Below, piece by piece: positions 12,616 to 24,529 of a stretch of 64,000 nt of DNA. A program made the position numbers and the translations under genes. How positions within the stretch are numbered: the first letter of the stretch is position 1; every line of letters starts with the position of its first letter. The stretch is from Humulus lupulus (lineage: Eukaryota > Streptophyta > Magnoliopsida > Rosales > Cannabaceae): the NCBI RefSeq assembly GCF_963169125.1, contig NC_084795.1, positions 186,656,214-186,720,213 of the forward strand. The letters run 5' to 3'. The notes under the pieces are model-generated. The model was not told the origin of the DNA and made no database searches. It saw nothing but the letters and a program-made list of their open reading frames with translations.

Positions 12616-13870
12616 TACCTAACAAATCAAATGAAATTCAAGTAATTGTTATTGCTAGACAAAATAAGATACTATAAACATAAAACACACACTGATATAC
12701 ACACAAAAAATATACTTTGACCATCGCATACAATAAAGTTTTAGTCATTGGTCCTTATTAATGCATCATATGTTCATTGCCTAACAAAAGTATACCCACT
12801 AGCTTCCCCTTTTTTTACTCTCGTTTTCCCTACTTCTTCATCTCCCATATTTTCTCTTTACAATTTTTTTTATTAGGTTTGCATTTTCCTCTGTTTTTTG
12901 TGGAACGAATTTGCTATTTCCTCTCTTTTTAAACCCAATAAAACCTTCAAACCTAGCTGCCTGTGGTTATGAGAATTTTTGCTTCTCCTTGTCCCGTTTC
13001 ACAAGAGGATCTCACAAGAAGTCAGTGGTGATTGCATAGGTCAAGTATATACATTTTGTTTGCCATGTTTTATTTAAATTACTTAAATGTGTATTTTTTT
13101 CTTTAAAAGCGATATCAACCATTTTACAACTCTTGATTCGATATCCACATTTTGGACTCCAAGTCAAAAATGAATTCAGTAGAGAAAATGCAAAAGTAGT
13201 GTTGGAATATATCTACCTAGTATCATAAACCTTCATGTTTATTTATTTGGATTTTTCAGATACTAGGATGCTTATTGGAGTTTCCTTTGTGGTCAGGTTA
13301 GATATAAGTTGTATGTTTTTACAAGAAAAAGAAAATAAATCTGAATTATAAAATTCTAACTTAACCGAACCCCCGACCCCCTGCCTATCCTAACATATAT
13401 ATATATACATATATATATACTAATTGTAAATATGTATTATGTATAGCTGTGCTTACCGGACCGAGGCGAGGCGAAGCGTGTTGCGCTGCTGCTGGTGGCC
13501 GGTGGTGCCGCCGCGTGAGAGCTGAGGGTGAGGGAGGCTCCGGGCTCGTCTCGAAGGGTTGGGTCGGCGGCAGGCAAGGCAGTGGCACTCGGCTTCTCTT
13601 CTTCTCTCGTCCTTGCTGTTGCTGCCGTGCTGAAGCTTGAACCAAGAGGGAGGCTCAGCTCAGGCTACCGTGCTTGATGTTGATGATGGTGCTGCTGAAG
13701 CTTGAACCGAAGGAGGGACGAGGGAGAGGCCTGGGGCTGGGCTGCCGCTTGACTGAAACGAAGGAGAAGAACAAAAAAAAAGGGGGGTCGGGTATAAAGT
13801 TTAGGGTTAAATTCTTTCAGATTTTGATTTTATTTATTTTGATTTTATTTTTTATTTTTTAAAAAAATTC
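12616..13870. other. hAT 5' region with GC-rich segment
   Basis: This lies upstream of the minus-strand transposase. Most of it is AT-rich, but 13450-13780 is strongly GC-rich with long spurious open frames on both strands. It is plausibly the element's promoter or 5' leader. No protein family was recognised. Confidence 0.5.
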
Positions 13871-13871
13871 A

Positions 13872-14059
13872 GTCGGGTTTCAGGTTACACCCGAACCCGA
13901 CAGTACATATATTGCAAACCCGAATCTGACCCGATTTTTTAGGGTTCGGGTCGGGTTAAACCCGATTTTGTCGGTTTTTTCGAAAAAACGGGTTCTCCGG
14001 GTTCGGGTCGAGCGGGTTTTGCGGGTTTTCGGGTTTTGCAGGTTAAATGTGCACCCCTA
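13872..14059. repeat. hAT right subterminal repeats
   Basis: Motifs such as aacccgaacccga and gggttcgggtcgggt lie inside the right terminal repeat, matching in sequence the cluster at the left end. Confidence 0.75.
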
Positions 14060-14417
14060 TCAATTTCTACTAAACGTTCATGGTTTCTTAATGGGTCTAG
14101 GTGTACAATGCGTTCTTTCGGTCCTACAATCAATAAAATTCAGTAAATCCTCAGACAATAATCATGTCAGTTATGATGAATTAATTAATTGTATAAATGA
14201 AAATATTTGTAAATTCACACTGCACATTCTAAGAGATGAAATATACTTATTCTAGAGGAATTATTTTTCCCAGTAAATTAGGTAATATAAATTAAGTAAA
14301 ACGTACAATTTAATGAGCTCACTGCAAGCAAAGTTCCAAATGAGCGCAACAAAAAGCAAGTTGAGCTCAGAATAAAGAGGAGGGCTAGCAAGAGTTAGTT
14401 TGTAGCGCATAGCTCAG
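14060..14417. other. host flank between hAT and tandem repeat
   Basis: No gene. The right target duplication of the hAT is at 14060-14067. From about 14310 the sequence becomes rich in gagctc motifs leading into the 35-bp array. Confidence 0.6.
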
Positions 14418-14597
14418 TCTGATTGTACAGATTGATGAGCTTTGAGCTCAGTATGATTGGACAATATTGATGAGCATTGAACTTAATGTGATTGCATAGA
14501 ATGATGAGCTTTGAACTCAGTATGATTCCACAGATTGATAAGCTCTAAGCTCAAAGTGATTAAACAGATTGATGAGCTCTGAGCTCAAAGTGATTGA
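14418..14597 (+). repeat. 35-bp tandem repeat, left portion
   Basis: Five units and a partial of the form gattgatgagctctgagctc aaagt follow each other with a 34-35 bp period. The array is cut after tgattga by a CACTA insertion, resumes at 17399-17417, is cut again by element A, and finishes at about 27758-27830. Removing both insertions and one copy of each target duplication gives back regular units, which confirms both insertions. Confidence 0.85.
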
Positions 14598-17398
14598 CAT
14601 TACAAGAAAAATGTCATTTAGCGGCGATAATATTAGCGGCGATAATATTAGCGGCGAAAAAGCATATTCGTCGCTGATATTACATCAGATAGGTTTTGTT
14701 GATTTTCAATATTATTAGCGGGGACAAAGTCGCCCCTAATAAATTTAAAAATATCAACAAAAAAACGTGGGAATTTTCCCTCTAGTTATTTCACTGGAAT
14801 ATTAGCGGTGATAATTTGATAAGTGATGACACTAATTATTGTACTTAGTTCTTGTATCAGTATAAGAAAAACATTATATTTAAATAATTATATATCATAA
14901 ATGTTGAATGATTTATGGAATTATGGATTTGTTATGTTGTGGATTTGTAATTAGAAATGTTAAATATTAATTTTGTGGTGATTACAACTATATATTCATA
15001 AATAATATATATTTGATATTCATACTAATAAAAAAAATTGGTCATATTTAGTTTAAAGATGTCAGCAAATGTAGCTTCATACCATGGCGGAGATGGTGAT
15101 GGTGATGTTCAAGATCCACCAGATCCTACTACGATCCCATCCAGTTACAAGTCAGGTATTTTAAAATTTATTATTTATTTATTTCTAATTAGACTTTATT
15201 ATAAAACATACTAAATTATATGATGTACTTATTTAAAACAATACAGTAGCTCCACCAAAGAGAAAAGGTAGTGGGCCTGCCGCTGGGAAAAATTTAGACG
15301 ACAGAAGGCGAGAAGCTAGACATTTACTCCCCATAGTGGTTGACCATATCACATACAAGGTGGTGGGAACAAAACATGCTTCTTTTGTCCGTCTTTTGGG
15401 CACCCAAGTCACATCAGCGGTTCCAGGATATTACAAGGATTGGACAAGTGTCCCAAAACGGTATAAGGACAATGTCATTAGTAACGTGAAGGTAAATTTT
15501 TTAGAATTTATATTAATAATAATTGTATTATAATTTCAGCACAATTAACATGTTTTCTCTTGATTGTAGCACATCTATCAAATAGATGGGCGGCCAGATT
15601 ATACCACCCTTATTGACAGTATCGATGCTGAGATGGCTGAGAGATATCGAGATAGGAAAACTAAGCGGCACACCACTTCAAAAAGTTTTACAAAGACCCA
15701 GATGATTGGGTTGAGGTCCTAATGAATCCACCCAAAGATGTCAATGCCGATGAGTGGAAACAAATTTGTAAGTTTTTCAGGAGCCCAGAGTTTATTGCAC
15801 GCTTTGTGAAGAACAAAATAAACCGAGACCAAATGAAGTACTCTACAACACACGACAAGAAATCATTAGCGGCCACTTGTCACGAAAAGGTAAGTGAAAA
15901 TATTAACTTAATTAAGTTGTATGAATTTATAAGTTCTCTAACATTTTAATTTTCTTTATTAGTTGAACCAGAACCTAATTGAGGAATGGAAGGAGTATCA
16001 CTGGACAAAGAAGAACAAGAATTTTTTCAACGAGGATGCTGAACAAGATTATGTAAGTTTAACTTTATTATCAATTAAAATAATTATATTTTTCTTTTGT
16101 ATTATAATTTTTAAAAAAAATATGTTAAGTTGAAGTCAACTCTTGAAGCTGAGACTTAGCACACAGTTGAATCTGGTACTGATGATTCTTCCTCGGTCGA
16201 TCAAATGAAGATACTAAGTCTGGTTCTTGGTGAAAGGCAGGGCCACCAGCGAGGAGTTGATCGCAAATTAAAGGGAAAAGCATTTACCCGTCCCTCTCAA
16301 AACACTCAGTCTCAAACACCACCTCAATAGTCGACTGAGGAAATACATGAATTGGTTGACATTGTAAAAGTCATGAATGAACAACTTCAATACGTGTATT
16401 AGCAGCTTCCACCTGAAAAACGTCCGACAACAAACGTGGAGATGCAGAATATATACAAGCGGTTTTTCAAGAAGTATGTAGGCTCGTCTTCTGAAACTCA
16501 GACACAACACATGTCTCAAGCTTCAGCTTCTCAGCCTCCACGAGGCCATCCCGACACACTTGCACCAACTTTTCCACCTCAACCTTCGACCCAGCCATAT
16601 ATGTATGAATGGCTAATGCCTCTGTACCCTCAGGCTTATCATCCTCATATGAGCAGACCTTCATCCCAACCCCTGCCTCCTCATATGAGTGGGTCTTTGT
16701 CTCAACCTCCGCCATATACGTATCCATACATGTATGGACATGGAGGATCATCGTTACCTCCACAGTATCCATGGGCGATGCCTCCGCACACACCACAAGC
16801 ACCCCAGCCACCAGAAGAAGGAGACAATATGGAAGACGCCAAGGGTAGAGATGTTTTATATATTATTGTATTAAACAATAACTTTTAAGTAATATATTAT
16901 TGTATGGATATTTAATTTGAATAATATTGTATTATTGGATGGTTTTTTGAATAAATTATTAATTTTATTATTATTTTTTTATGAATATTTAATATTAATA
17001 CTATTATTTTTATGCATATTTAATTTTGATATTATAAATTAAAATATATTATTTAAATATTTTAATTTAATAATCTTTATTATTTTTTTAATTCTATAAA
17101 AGTATTAGGGGCGACAAAAGTCACCCCTAATAATATCAACGTCGTTGCTAATATTATATTATTAGGGAAGACTTTTTAATATTAGTGACGAAATATGATA
17201 TCAGAATCATGGTTATTAGGGGCGACATTCATTTTATTAGGGATGAATATGTCGCCACTAATACTATTTATTAGGGGCGACGGTTTTGTCTTCGTTAATA
17301 ATCGCCTTTAGCATCGAAATATTAGTGGCGACATGTCGCCTCTAATGACAATTAGCGGTGACTTTGCGTCTTATTAGGGGCGACGTTTTGTTGTAATG
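14598..17398 (+). mobile_element. CACTA-superfamily transposon, 2801 bp
   Basis: Termini CATTACAAGAAAAATG and TTTTGTTGTAATG are near-matches to the canonical CACTACAAGAAAA. They are flanked by the 3-bp target duplication TGA (14595-14597 and 17399-17401). Subterminal regions carry repeated tattagcggcga and attaggggcgac motifs in both orientations. Only a TNPA/Transposase_24-like gene is present. The TNPD-type catalytic transposase was not seen, so the copy would depend on another element. Confidence 0.88.
15059..16888 (+). pseudogene. CACTA accessory transposase (Transposase_24/TNPA-like), broken
   Basis: Exon-like blocks are 15059-15155, 15247-15491, 15570-15889, 15963-16052 and about 16131-16888, each with GT-AG borders. 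The conserved core includes HLLPIVVDHITYKVVGT, KRYKDNVI, FVKNKINRDQMKYSTTH and a Pro/Ser/Tyr/His-rich C-terminus (16500-16840). This is the plant En/Spm Ptta-type domain, thought to bind subterminal repeats. A frame change near 15660 and three in-frame stops in the last block (near 16157, 16328 and 16400) show decay. Confidence 0.78.
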
Positions 17399-17417
17399 TG
17401 AATAGATTGATGAGCTC

Positions 17418-18060
17418 TGTTGACCCTCGATTTGGTCAACGACACGGGGTCACAAAAATTATTGGAATTAAAAAACTGAATTCAAGAATGTAAACGACGT
17501 CAGGATTTTATAGTTTTTCAGTCCTAAGGATTAGTAATGACCTACATCCACTTAGTGTTTTATTGATATTAAAGAATTCCAAAACCTGCAATCAACGAAC
17601 AAGGGTTCACAGTGTTTTACAGGCCCTGAAAATAGATACAAGTATTGTCTATATAATCATTATTTCTCCCTAAATACAAATTATTGTGTGTCTCTTAAAT
17701 GAATCATATGATTCCTATTATTGTGTGTCTCTTAAATGGGTCGTGTTCAACTAAAGTTATAATCACAATAGAATAATAACTTAAATAATGATATTTACAT
17801 ATAAATTACTAAATATCTCTGAAATATCTTGCTTATAACCATTTTTGAATGTTTGTCTCAGTCCCATGAGTAGATTTGGTCGTATGCCTCTGCACCCATT
17901 ATTTTCCTGTTGCTCAGCATATTCATTGCACCTATCGAGTAGCTTAATTTCCTCTTGACACTCTGGTCATCGGTCGACCTAGCCTTCATTAATAATAACC
18001 ACGTGCCGCTCATGTGCCTCTTTAAGATGTCACGTCATCATGCAAATATTTTGAGACACA
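17418..18060 (-). repeat. element A LTR (3' side), 643 bp
   Basis: On the plus strand it begins TGTTGACCCTCGATTTGG and ends TTTTGAGACACA. It aligns throughout with 27230-27757. The extra length comes mainly from a region where tgtgtctcttaaatg is repeated (about 17686-17800). Confidence 0.88.
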
Positions 18061-18072
18061 TTTGCCCCCAAG
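18061..18072 (-). promoter_or_regulatory. element A terminal polypurine tract
   Basis: Minus-strand CTTGGGGGCAAA directly abuts the 3' LTR, as expected for the plus-strand DNA primer of an LTR retrotransposon. Confidence 0.75.
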
Positions 18073-18240
18073 TTTATTTTAATGCGAACAACATTTAATA
18101 AACTTACTCGACCAGCATGCTGACCCGTCACATCCGACTGTACTTACATTCTCGAAAAAAGTAAGTAATAATGACCTTTTTGGTTTCCCGTGCATTGAAA
18201 CCCTATTCTCATAATTCCTCATCAGAAATATCCCGAGCAG

Positions 18241-18248
18241 TATAAATA
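18241..18248 (+). promoter_or_regulatory. TATA box for element A antisense gene
   Basis: TATAAATA lies just inside the 3' LTR on the plus strand, 148 bases before a splice donor (18389) that opens a 5' UTR intron ending at 18896. The same arrangement occurs in elements B and C. Confidence 0.6.
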
Positions 18249-21200
18249 CAAGACCCTTCACTCCTTTTCACTTTTACCCAAACTTTCTCTTTCCTCAAGA
18301 ACTCTCTCAAAACTGTCAAGACTTTTCAGTGCAATCTGAAGCCTTTGGAGCAATTTCTTCATGACTTCTTCAACAATCATTGCTCCAAGTAAGTTTTCGA
18401 GCAAACTCTTCAGATTTTGTAACAATTTACCTGCGTTTTGGCTGTTATTACTCTATATTGGTAACTATTTTTTCGATGTTCTTGGAGAGTTTTTGGGTCA
18501 ATAGGGTTTTGGCAAAAAAACACCTAGAAATACTATGCTAAAATAGGTATTTTAGGCAATATCGTGCATAAAACAATCTTTCAGAGGAGTATTTGGGTTT
18601 TTTTACACTGATTTTGGGTCCAAAATCGAAGTGAAAATTTGACTTTGGGTATTTCGGAAGAACTGAGTTTTTCCCGCCTAGTTTTGATGTTGAAAAGTTT
18701 TCCAAAAATACTTTTCAATTTCTCTTTTAGATCTGTTTTTCCCAACCTGCTCGTAGGTTTTTTGTGTTTTACCAGGATGCTGTTGGTCAGATAAATACTT
18801 AACTTTTATCTACAAGCAGTGTTATCCTTTCCCCTTTTTACTTTGTTCTTCTTTCCTTGTTGGTTGTAGATTCTCACTTCCCCTTATTCTTCTCAGATAT
18901 TAATTCACAATCCTCGGGGAGGTGAGAGCCAAATAGATTAAGAGCTATTGAATCTGCTGTTCAAAGAGGTCGAACTGCCTACCTTACCCATTCCAACACA
19001 TACCACATCACAACACCATCGACTAACTATCCCGCTGCAAGACCCTCCATGGCTCGAGTTAAACATGTTGCTCATAGGAGGAAGAAAATTCAGGACCTTG
19101 ACATTGGTTAGCATGTAGCCAATGGTGAAGGACCATCTACAACAAACTAACATGCCACACCTGAGCAGCCTCCGAAGATCCTCCTTTATCGCACCCTTGT
19201 AAAAGAGGTTGAAAAAAAGAATATACAATGGTATGTTGCCCCTCCTAGTATTATATCGACCCAGATGGTGGCTAAGTATCCCAAGAAGTATGGGTTTCCT
19301 AGGATTATTCTATATAAACCAACACCCAACCAGAGGGCAAATGTGCCTGAAGGTGCCTTCAATGCCTAATTGAGGTACCATATCGAGGCAGGGGCTACTC
19401 TGCCTCTCATGAGTACTTCCGAGGAGTGGCAAACTATTTCGACATTTCTCCCATCCAAATCATGACAAACGGGTATAGAGTGTTATCAGCACTCTACATT
19501 CTTTACCATCACAAGAAATGGCCCATACCCACTCCCTATGAAATCAACTATCTGTTTGATTTGAAATCCAACCCCAACCAGAATAACATTGGGTTCTTCC
19601 ACTTCTGCCATCAAGAATCTGCTCGCATCTTCCTGACTGACATCACCTACAAGTCCAACGTGGGTAAATATTTCTAATAATATTTTCTCATGACCGACCT
19701 TGTAGCGGACAACCTGTCCTTTACCTAGGAGGTATTTTTCCTTCTTGAAAATTTTCTTTTTTAAACTTCTGGTCGTTTATTTAAATTTTATTCAAAATCT
19801 ACTCTGTCGAATATTGTCCCATGGTTCTGACTAGAGCCTGCCCAGATTATGGTAGAGAGGGTTGTTGCCCTATCTAGCATGACCGCTATAGAAAAAAGTA
19901 TTAAGGAGCTGATTACTGAAAATAACCTAAGGTCGGTCGGCCTTTTAGAGCCTCACCAAGAGGGGAAAGAAACAAGTGCAACGAGTGCCACAGGAGAAGG
20001 TGCTGAGGAGGCCTCCCAACCCCAAGAGGTTTCCCAACCACCTAGGCACTGACTGATGGTTGGGGCTACCATACGAGAACCATTGCCCTCTTCTCGCCCA
20101 GACATCCCTCCTTCCCACAGGAGGAGAAAATGGAAACTACCTGACCATCCTTGTTGAGGATACGACTCATCTGAGGATGAGGATGGTATGGATTATTCCA
20201 CTCTCTTAACTATGTTGCCCATTCATATTAGCATGTTCGACAGGAATGGCAACTTTATCTTTCCATCGAGTAGCTTTAACCCCAATTTCTTTGAGGAGGA
20301 TAATGTTTGTAGCAGTAATAATGTAATGACCTAAATTTGCTAATAAGGCTTGGAGCCTTGATTAGTGTGCCTGGAGGGCAATAATTGTTATATTGCATTA
20401 ATTTATGTGAATTTAATGAATATGTGGTTAGTATGCGTGTTTAGGTGAAATAAATATGCATGTGGACCCCATTTGCATGATAGGGGTAAATTGGTAATTT
20501 TAGCCCGCTGAGGGCATATATGTGTTAATTGTATTATGTGATTTATACCACGTGAGTGTGGTGTTATTATTGTGATGCACGTGCCGAGACGGTCCTGGAG
20601 AGCTAGTTAACTCAATAGTCACAACGGGATTTTACACCCGGCTCGGGAGGAGCCTAGGGGTACCTTGGGAATTTTATGGTTAAGTTGAGATTTAGTGGTT
20701 AATGGTTATTGGTGATTGAGTAACCTGGGTAACCATTAGTTACTGCTGGGAGTAACAAGTTTAGGTGAAAGAATGGTAGAATTGCAATATAGGAGAAAGG
20801 ACTAAAGTGCCCTTGAGGTTTAGTTAGCAAAAGGGCTTTGATGAAGGGGTAAAATGGTCATTTGGCTGGGGATTAGATAAGTTTCAGCTGGGAAAAAGGG
20901 GTACACGGTTTAGGCTTAGCCATTTTATGGTTTTGTGAAAATTGAGAGAAGAAAAGCTAGAAGAGAAGGAGAGGAAGAAAGGAGCTGAAAATTGGGCAAA
21001 TTAGGAGAAGAATCAAGAGGATTTGGCTTGAAGCTGGATTTGGAGAGGGCTCAAAGTTGGATTCTTGTTTGAGGTAAGAGTTTTAAACATCCTTGGGTTT
21101 TCATATCTGTTGTGGTTTAAGATTTTGGAGGCATGGTTTAGGTTTTTCAAGCTTGGGTTGTGTTTTTGGCCTATGGGTTTGAGTTTTCTGAAATTAGAAA

Positions 21201-21388
21201 TCTAAGGGTGGAATTTTTGAGTGTGATTATGTTTTGATCTTGATACTAGTGTTTATGGGTTGTTAGAAGGTTCATTTGAAGTTTTAAATTGATCTTGGGG
21301 TTTGGGTATTGGTTTGGGATGATTTGGAGAGGTTTTAGCTCGGGAAAAATTCAAGAGAAAACCCAGAAATCTGGGTTCGCGTAGGAGC

Positions 21389-21483
21389 GCCGCGGCCCTG
21401 TTCTTGGGTGCCGCGGCACGAGTTTGCATTAGGATTTGGGTCTAGCTGCTGGGCGCCGCGGCCCTTGAGGGGAGTGCCGCGGC
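21389..21483 (+). repeat. four-palindrome cassette in solo LTR 1
   Basis: GCCGCGGC, a perfect 8-bp palindrome, occurs at 21389, 21410, 21455 and 21476. Centre spacings are 21, 45 and 21 bp. See 52317-52420 for the counterpart with other sequence and spacings of 22, 46 and 22. Confidence 0.85.
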
Positions 21484-21891
21484 CCTAGGCCATTTTGGCA
21501 GCCAAAAAGTTGGGTTTTTAGGGCTTTTGCCCGGGGACGCGGGGGATGGTTCCAATGTATTGTTTTAAGGAATTAGAGGTCCCGAGAGTGCGGGATTGGT
21601 TCCGGGAAGTGATTTTGGGTTTGGTTAGTATTAAAAGAGTTTTATGTGTGTTGTGACTAGGACTACGGAAAGGCTCGTGCTAGAGGACCGTGCTTGTGAC
21701 CTTGGTGCATCGGAAAGTTCGGGATACAGGTAAGAAAACTGTAGCACCCGAGAATAGGGCATGGGCCCATAGTGTTATTACAGGGCATCGCCCTAGATTG
21801 TATTATGTGCTAATGTATAACCTTAAATGTATTATTATATGTTTGAATGATTATTTGGAAATGCATTATATGTGTGATTATAGTGCAATGA

Positions 21892-21955
21892 ACGGCTAAG
21901 GCCGAGAACGGCAATGGAGCCGAGAACGGCGAAAGGCCGAGAACGGCAGCTAGGC
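21892..21955 (+). repeat. gccgagaacggc short tandem repeats in solo LTR 1
   Basis: aacggc and gccgagaacggc motifs recur about four times; a degenerate equivalent occurs in the second solo LTR at about 52869-52915. Confidence 0.6.
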
Positions 21956-23971
21956 CAGAAGTAACACTTAGCACGCGGAATGCTTACAGTCAGGGTAGGA
22001 CCCAGTGGATACATGAGATATCCTTACGGTGAGAACCGAGACCCCAAGCTTTGGTAAGGCTTCTGGGGCGGCATGGCCGTGTTTACTTAGTCTGATGGCT
22101 GACCTATCTTTCTGTGGACTACCTAATATGTTAACTGTATAATTTGCATATGTTATGAACAGTATGAGTTTTCTTGCTGGGCTTCGGCTCACGGGTGCTC
22201 TGTGTTGCACGTAAGGGCAAAGACTGAGTCAACCAGCCATGCGTACGGAGAGCATGAAGCGACGCGTACATGTTTGGCCTGCCCGACTGCTTTGGTTGGG
22301 GGTATTTTCGAGAAACGGCTGTAATAATCTGTGGTTTTAATAATTGATCAACTGTAAATTTATTTTAAGTTGTAAATAGTTTTCAAATCTTATTTTGGGA
22401 TCCCAGATGTTAAATACTCGAAATTTTCAATGAAACAACGCATTTTTAAAGATTACAGCCTTAACTTTTACTTAGTTACACTTTGGCTTTAAAAACCTCG
22501 GTTTACGAGTTCTTTGCACAAAGGTTCTTTTAAAAACTCACTTAGTAATGGCTCTAAGGGAGTAGGGCATTACAAATAACTTAGATAAAGCAGCGACCAG
22601 TAGCTTTTGTTCAGGTATAATAGTTAGAATTTTCTCTTGTCTATCTCTATAAACCCTTATGGATACTTTAACTTAACTTTGTTACTCTTTTTCAGTCATC
22701 CAGACGAACAATACTTTCAACATTTATGCTTCGAGAGGCAAGCCCACCAGCTCAAAGAAATTGAGCAGGAGAGAAGTTGGTGGTACCAATGGGGCCCATC
22801 CAAGCAAGAAGCTTCAAGCAATGGAGTCCTCCGTCGAGCAGGCAGTAGATCCTGCGGTGAGCAAAATGATGTCCAATGTCTTCTGCTCCACCATCGACAA
22901 GTTGCAGAAAGTGGCCAAACACCAACTCAAAATATAAGCCTTTGCTACTCTTCCTTCATTGAAAATCAACCAGGTCATTAGTCGCAATTTCAACGAACTG
23001 CTTGCAGTAAGTCTTTTCTATCTTGTATTTCTGATTGGCAACCATATTTTTTCTTTCACTAATCTTACTTTTATGTTGTTCGCAGGCTCTCCTGACTTTG
23101 AACAATGGGTGGCATCACTCTGAAGAGGATGAATCCAAATTTATCCAGGAGATAAAACCAGCTGAGGACCAAATCAAGGCTCGCGATGAGGAGCCCAAGG
23201 CCCGTGTCGAAGAGCTTAAAAAGACCAAGGATGACCTAGACAAAGATGTAGCCTTAAATGAGAAGAATAAAGCTGCGTCCAAGGCTAACCATGACAAGTG
23301 GGTCAAGCTCCAGGATGATCTGGTCGCTAGTCAGAAGAAGGCTAATGAGCTAGAGGAGAAGGTGAAGCAGCTTAAGGAGATTAATGCAAGCAACCTCGAG
23401 CGGTTTCAAGGTGTTACCTTTACTTGATTCTACATCTTCAGGAAGAATAATCAAGGTGCAAACTTTTATTATCTCCCCGAATAGATAAGGGAAACCGAGC
23501 TTCCTTGATGCGTTGTTCGACAGGTGGAGAAGAAGAATGCCTCTGTATCTTTTGAGCTTTCCTTGGCCACGGGCATTAATGGAGTAGAAGAGGAAGCCAG
23601 AGTAGTGGTCGACCAACAGCCCCATCAAGACCCTCCTACACAGTGAACACTTTTTTATTTGTAACTGGAACACTCGAACAATTTGTTCGAGGTGTTAAGA
23701 CAATTTGCTGCCTAAGGCAGTTTTATTTACTTTTAATATTTTTAATTACATCTAAGCAGCAGTTGCTCACGATTGAAATATATTTTTTTTTGATATTACA
23801 ACTGTTATTATAATATCTGCTCATATGATCGAACCTAGCATAACACTTAATTATTTCACAAAACCTGCTAAAAATTTTGAAAAATATTCTATATGTCGTT
23901 GTATGCTTTCCCTTATTATGCTCGTGTGTTTAAATATCTTTATAATATCCTCTGTTCGCTTAGTATCTTAT

Positions 23972-23985
23972 ATGCCCCCCAAGTG
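23972..23985 (-). promoter_or_regulatory. internal polypurine motif of element A
   Basis: Minus-strand TTGGGGGGCATA lies between the end of pol and the end of the antisense gene. It is identical to 45048-45059 (B) and 59282-59293 (C) and resembles the terminal polypurine tracts. Confidence 0.6.
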
Positions 23986-24317
23986 ATAGAGGAGTTTAAG
24001 GTTCTCGATCACTTTCCATTGACCAATACCTGTTTGAACATTACTGTTCGCGTACTTATAAACAATTAATGATAATATAGCAAAACAGTACATATAATGA
24101 GAAAATAATTGTAATAAATATAAAAATTGGCAATAATAAATGGTTGCACACAATTCCTCTTATTTCTCGTAAAATATGGACAAAAATTTATGTCTATACG
24201 AGTGATCAAAATTTGATCTTACACTTAAAAGTGATTAGCCATCTAACTGGCCAACCCTTGTTCAAAAACATGTAAAAAGTAAAATTAATACAAGCCAAAT
24301 CTTTAAAAAGAAAAGTT

Positions 24318-24450
24318 CATTGATAATACTTGCGCAGGTGTTCTCCATTCTAATAAAGATGAACGAGATCTCCGTTTAAGCGAGCAAGTTTATATGTACC
24401 TCGTTGAAGAATTTCTTCAATTTGATATGGACCTTCCCAATTTTGTCCAA
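24318..24450 (-). pseudogene. integrase C-terminal tail of element A
   Basis: The minus strand encodes NWEGPYQIEEILQRGTYKLA and ends GEHLRKYYQ at a stop near 24318, matching the end of element B integrase. An in-frame stop lies near 24345. It is joined almost directly to the RNase H tail (near 24520), so about 1.1 kb containing the DDE catalytic core is missing. Confidence 0.8.
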
Positions 24451-24529
24451 GTAGTCTAGTAGCCTGCTCGCAAGTATTGAGAAAAACCCTCATAGTAGGG
24501 AGGATTCTTCTACAGAAATGCTAGGAGCT

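Larger units (their letters stand above)
8991..14059 (-). mobile_element. full-length hAT transposon, 5069 bp
   Basis: Terminal inverted repeats TAGGGGTGCAC (8991-9001) and GTGCACCCCTA (14049-14059) are flanked by a perfect 8-bp target duplication TCAATTTC (8983-8990 and 14060-14067), which is diagnostic for hAT insertion. The transposase gene lies on the minus strand. Both ends carry dense GGGTT(C)GGGTT-type subterminal repeats in opposite orientation. The termini look mobilisable in trans, but the gene is broken, so the copy is probably non-autonomous. Confidence 0.93.
20322..22574 (+). mobile_element. solo LTR nested in element A, 2253 bp
   Basis: It begins TGTAATGACCTAAATTTG, ends GTAGGGCATTACA, and is flanked by the perfect 5-bp duplication AATAA (20317-20321, 22575-22579). 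The same family as 51084-53529, with strong similarity over about 21960-22320 and the last 200 bases. No internal region remains, so LTR-LTR recombination removed it. Large LTRs with these ends are typical of plant Ty3 chromoviruses; the lineage is inference. Confidence 0.9.
18249..23646 (+). pseudogene. antisense accessory gene of element A (PF04195-like), broken
   Basis: Opposite strand to pol. The non-coding exon ends at 18388; the intron 18389-18896 is followed by an exon whose start matches element B (GGGGAGGTGAGAG), but the ATG has become ATT. The conserved domain at about 19380-19700 includes VANYFDISPIQI, YEINYLFDLKSN and GFFHFCHQES, as in the plant 'putative gypsy type transposon' family. 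Then follow a Ser/acidic block (20160-20320), the nested solo LTR (20322-22574), and a coiled-coil C-terminus (23090-23410) ending near FRKNNQGANFYYL and stop TGA at 23644. Several in-frame stops and frame changes show decay. The function of this family is not known. Confidence 0.75.

Noticed and set aside
13385..13645. protein-coding gene in the GC-rich hAT segment
   Set aside because: Open frames exist on both strands and in several frames, as expected from GC-rich composition, and none has a recognisable domain.
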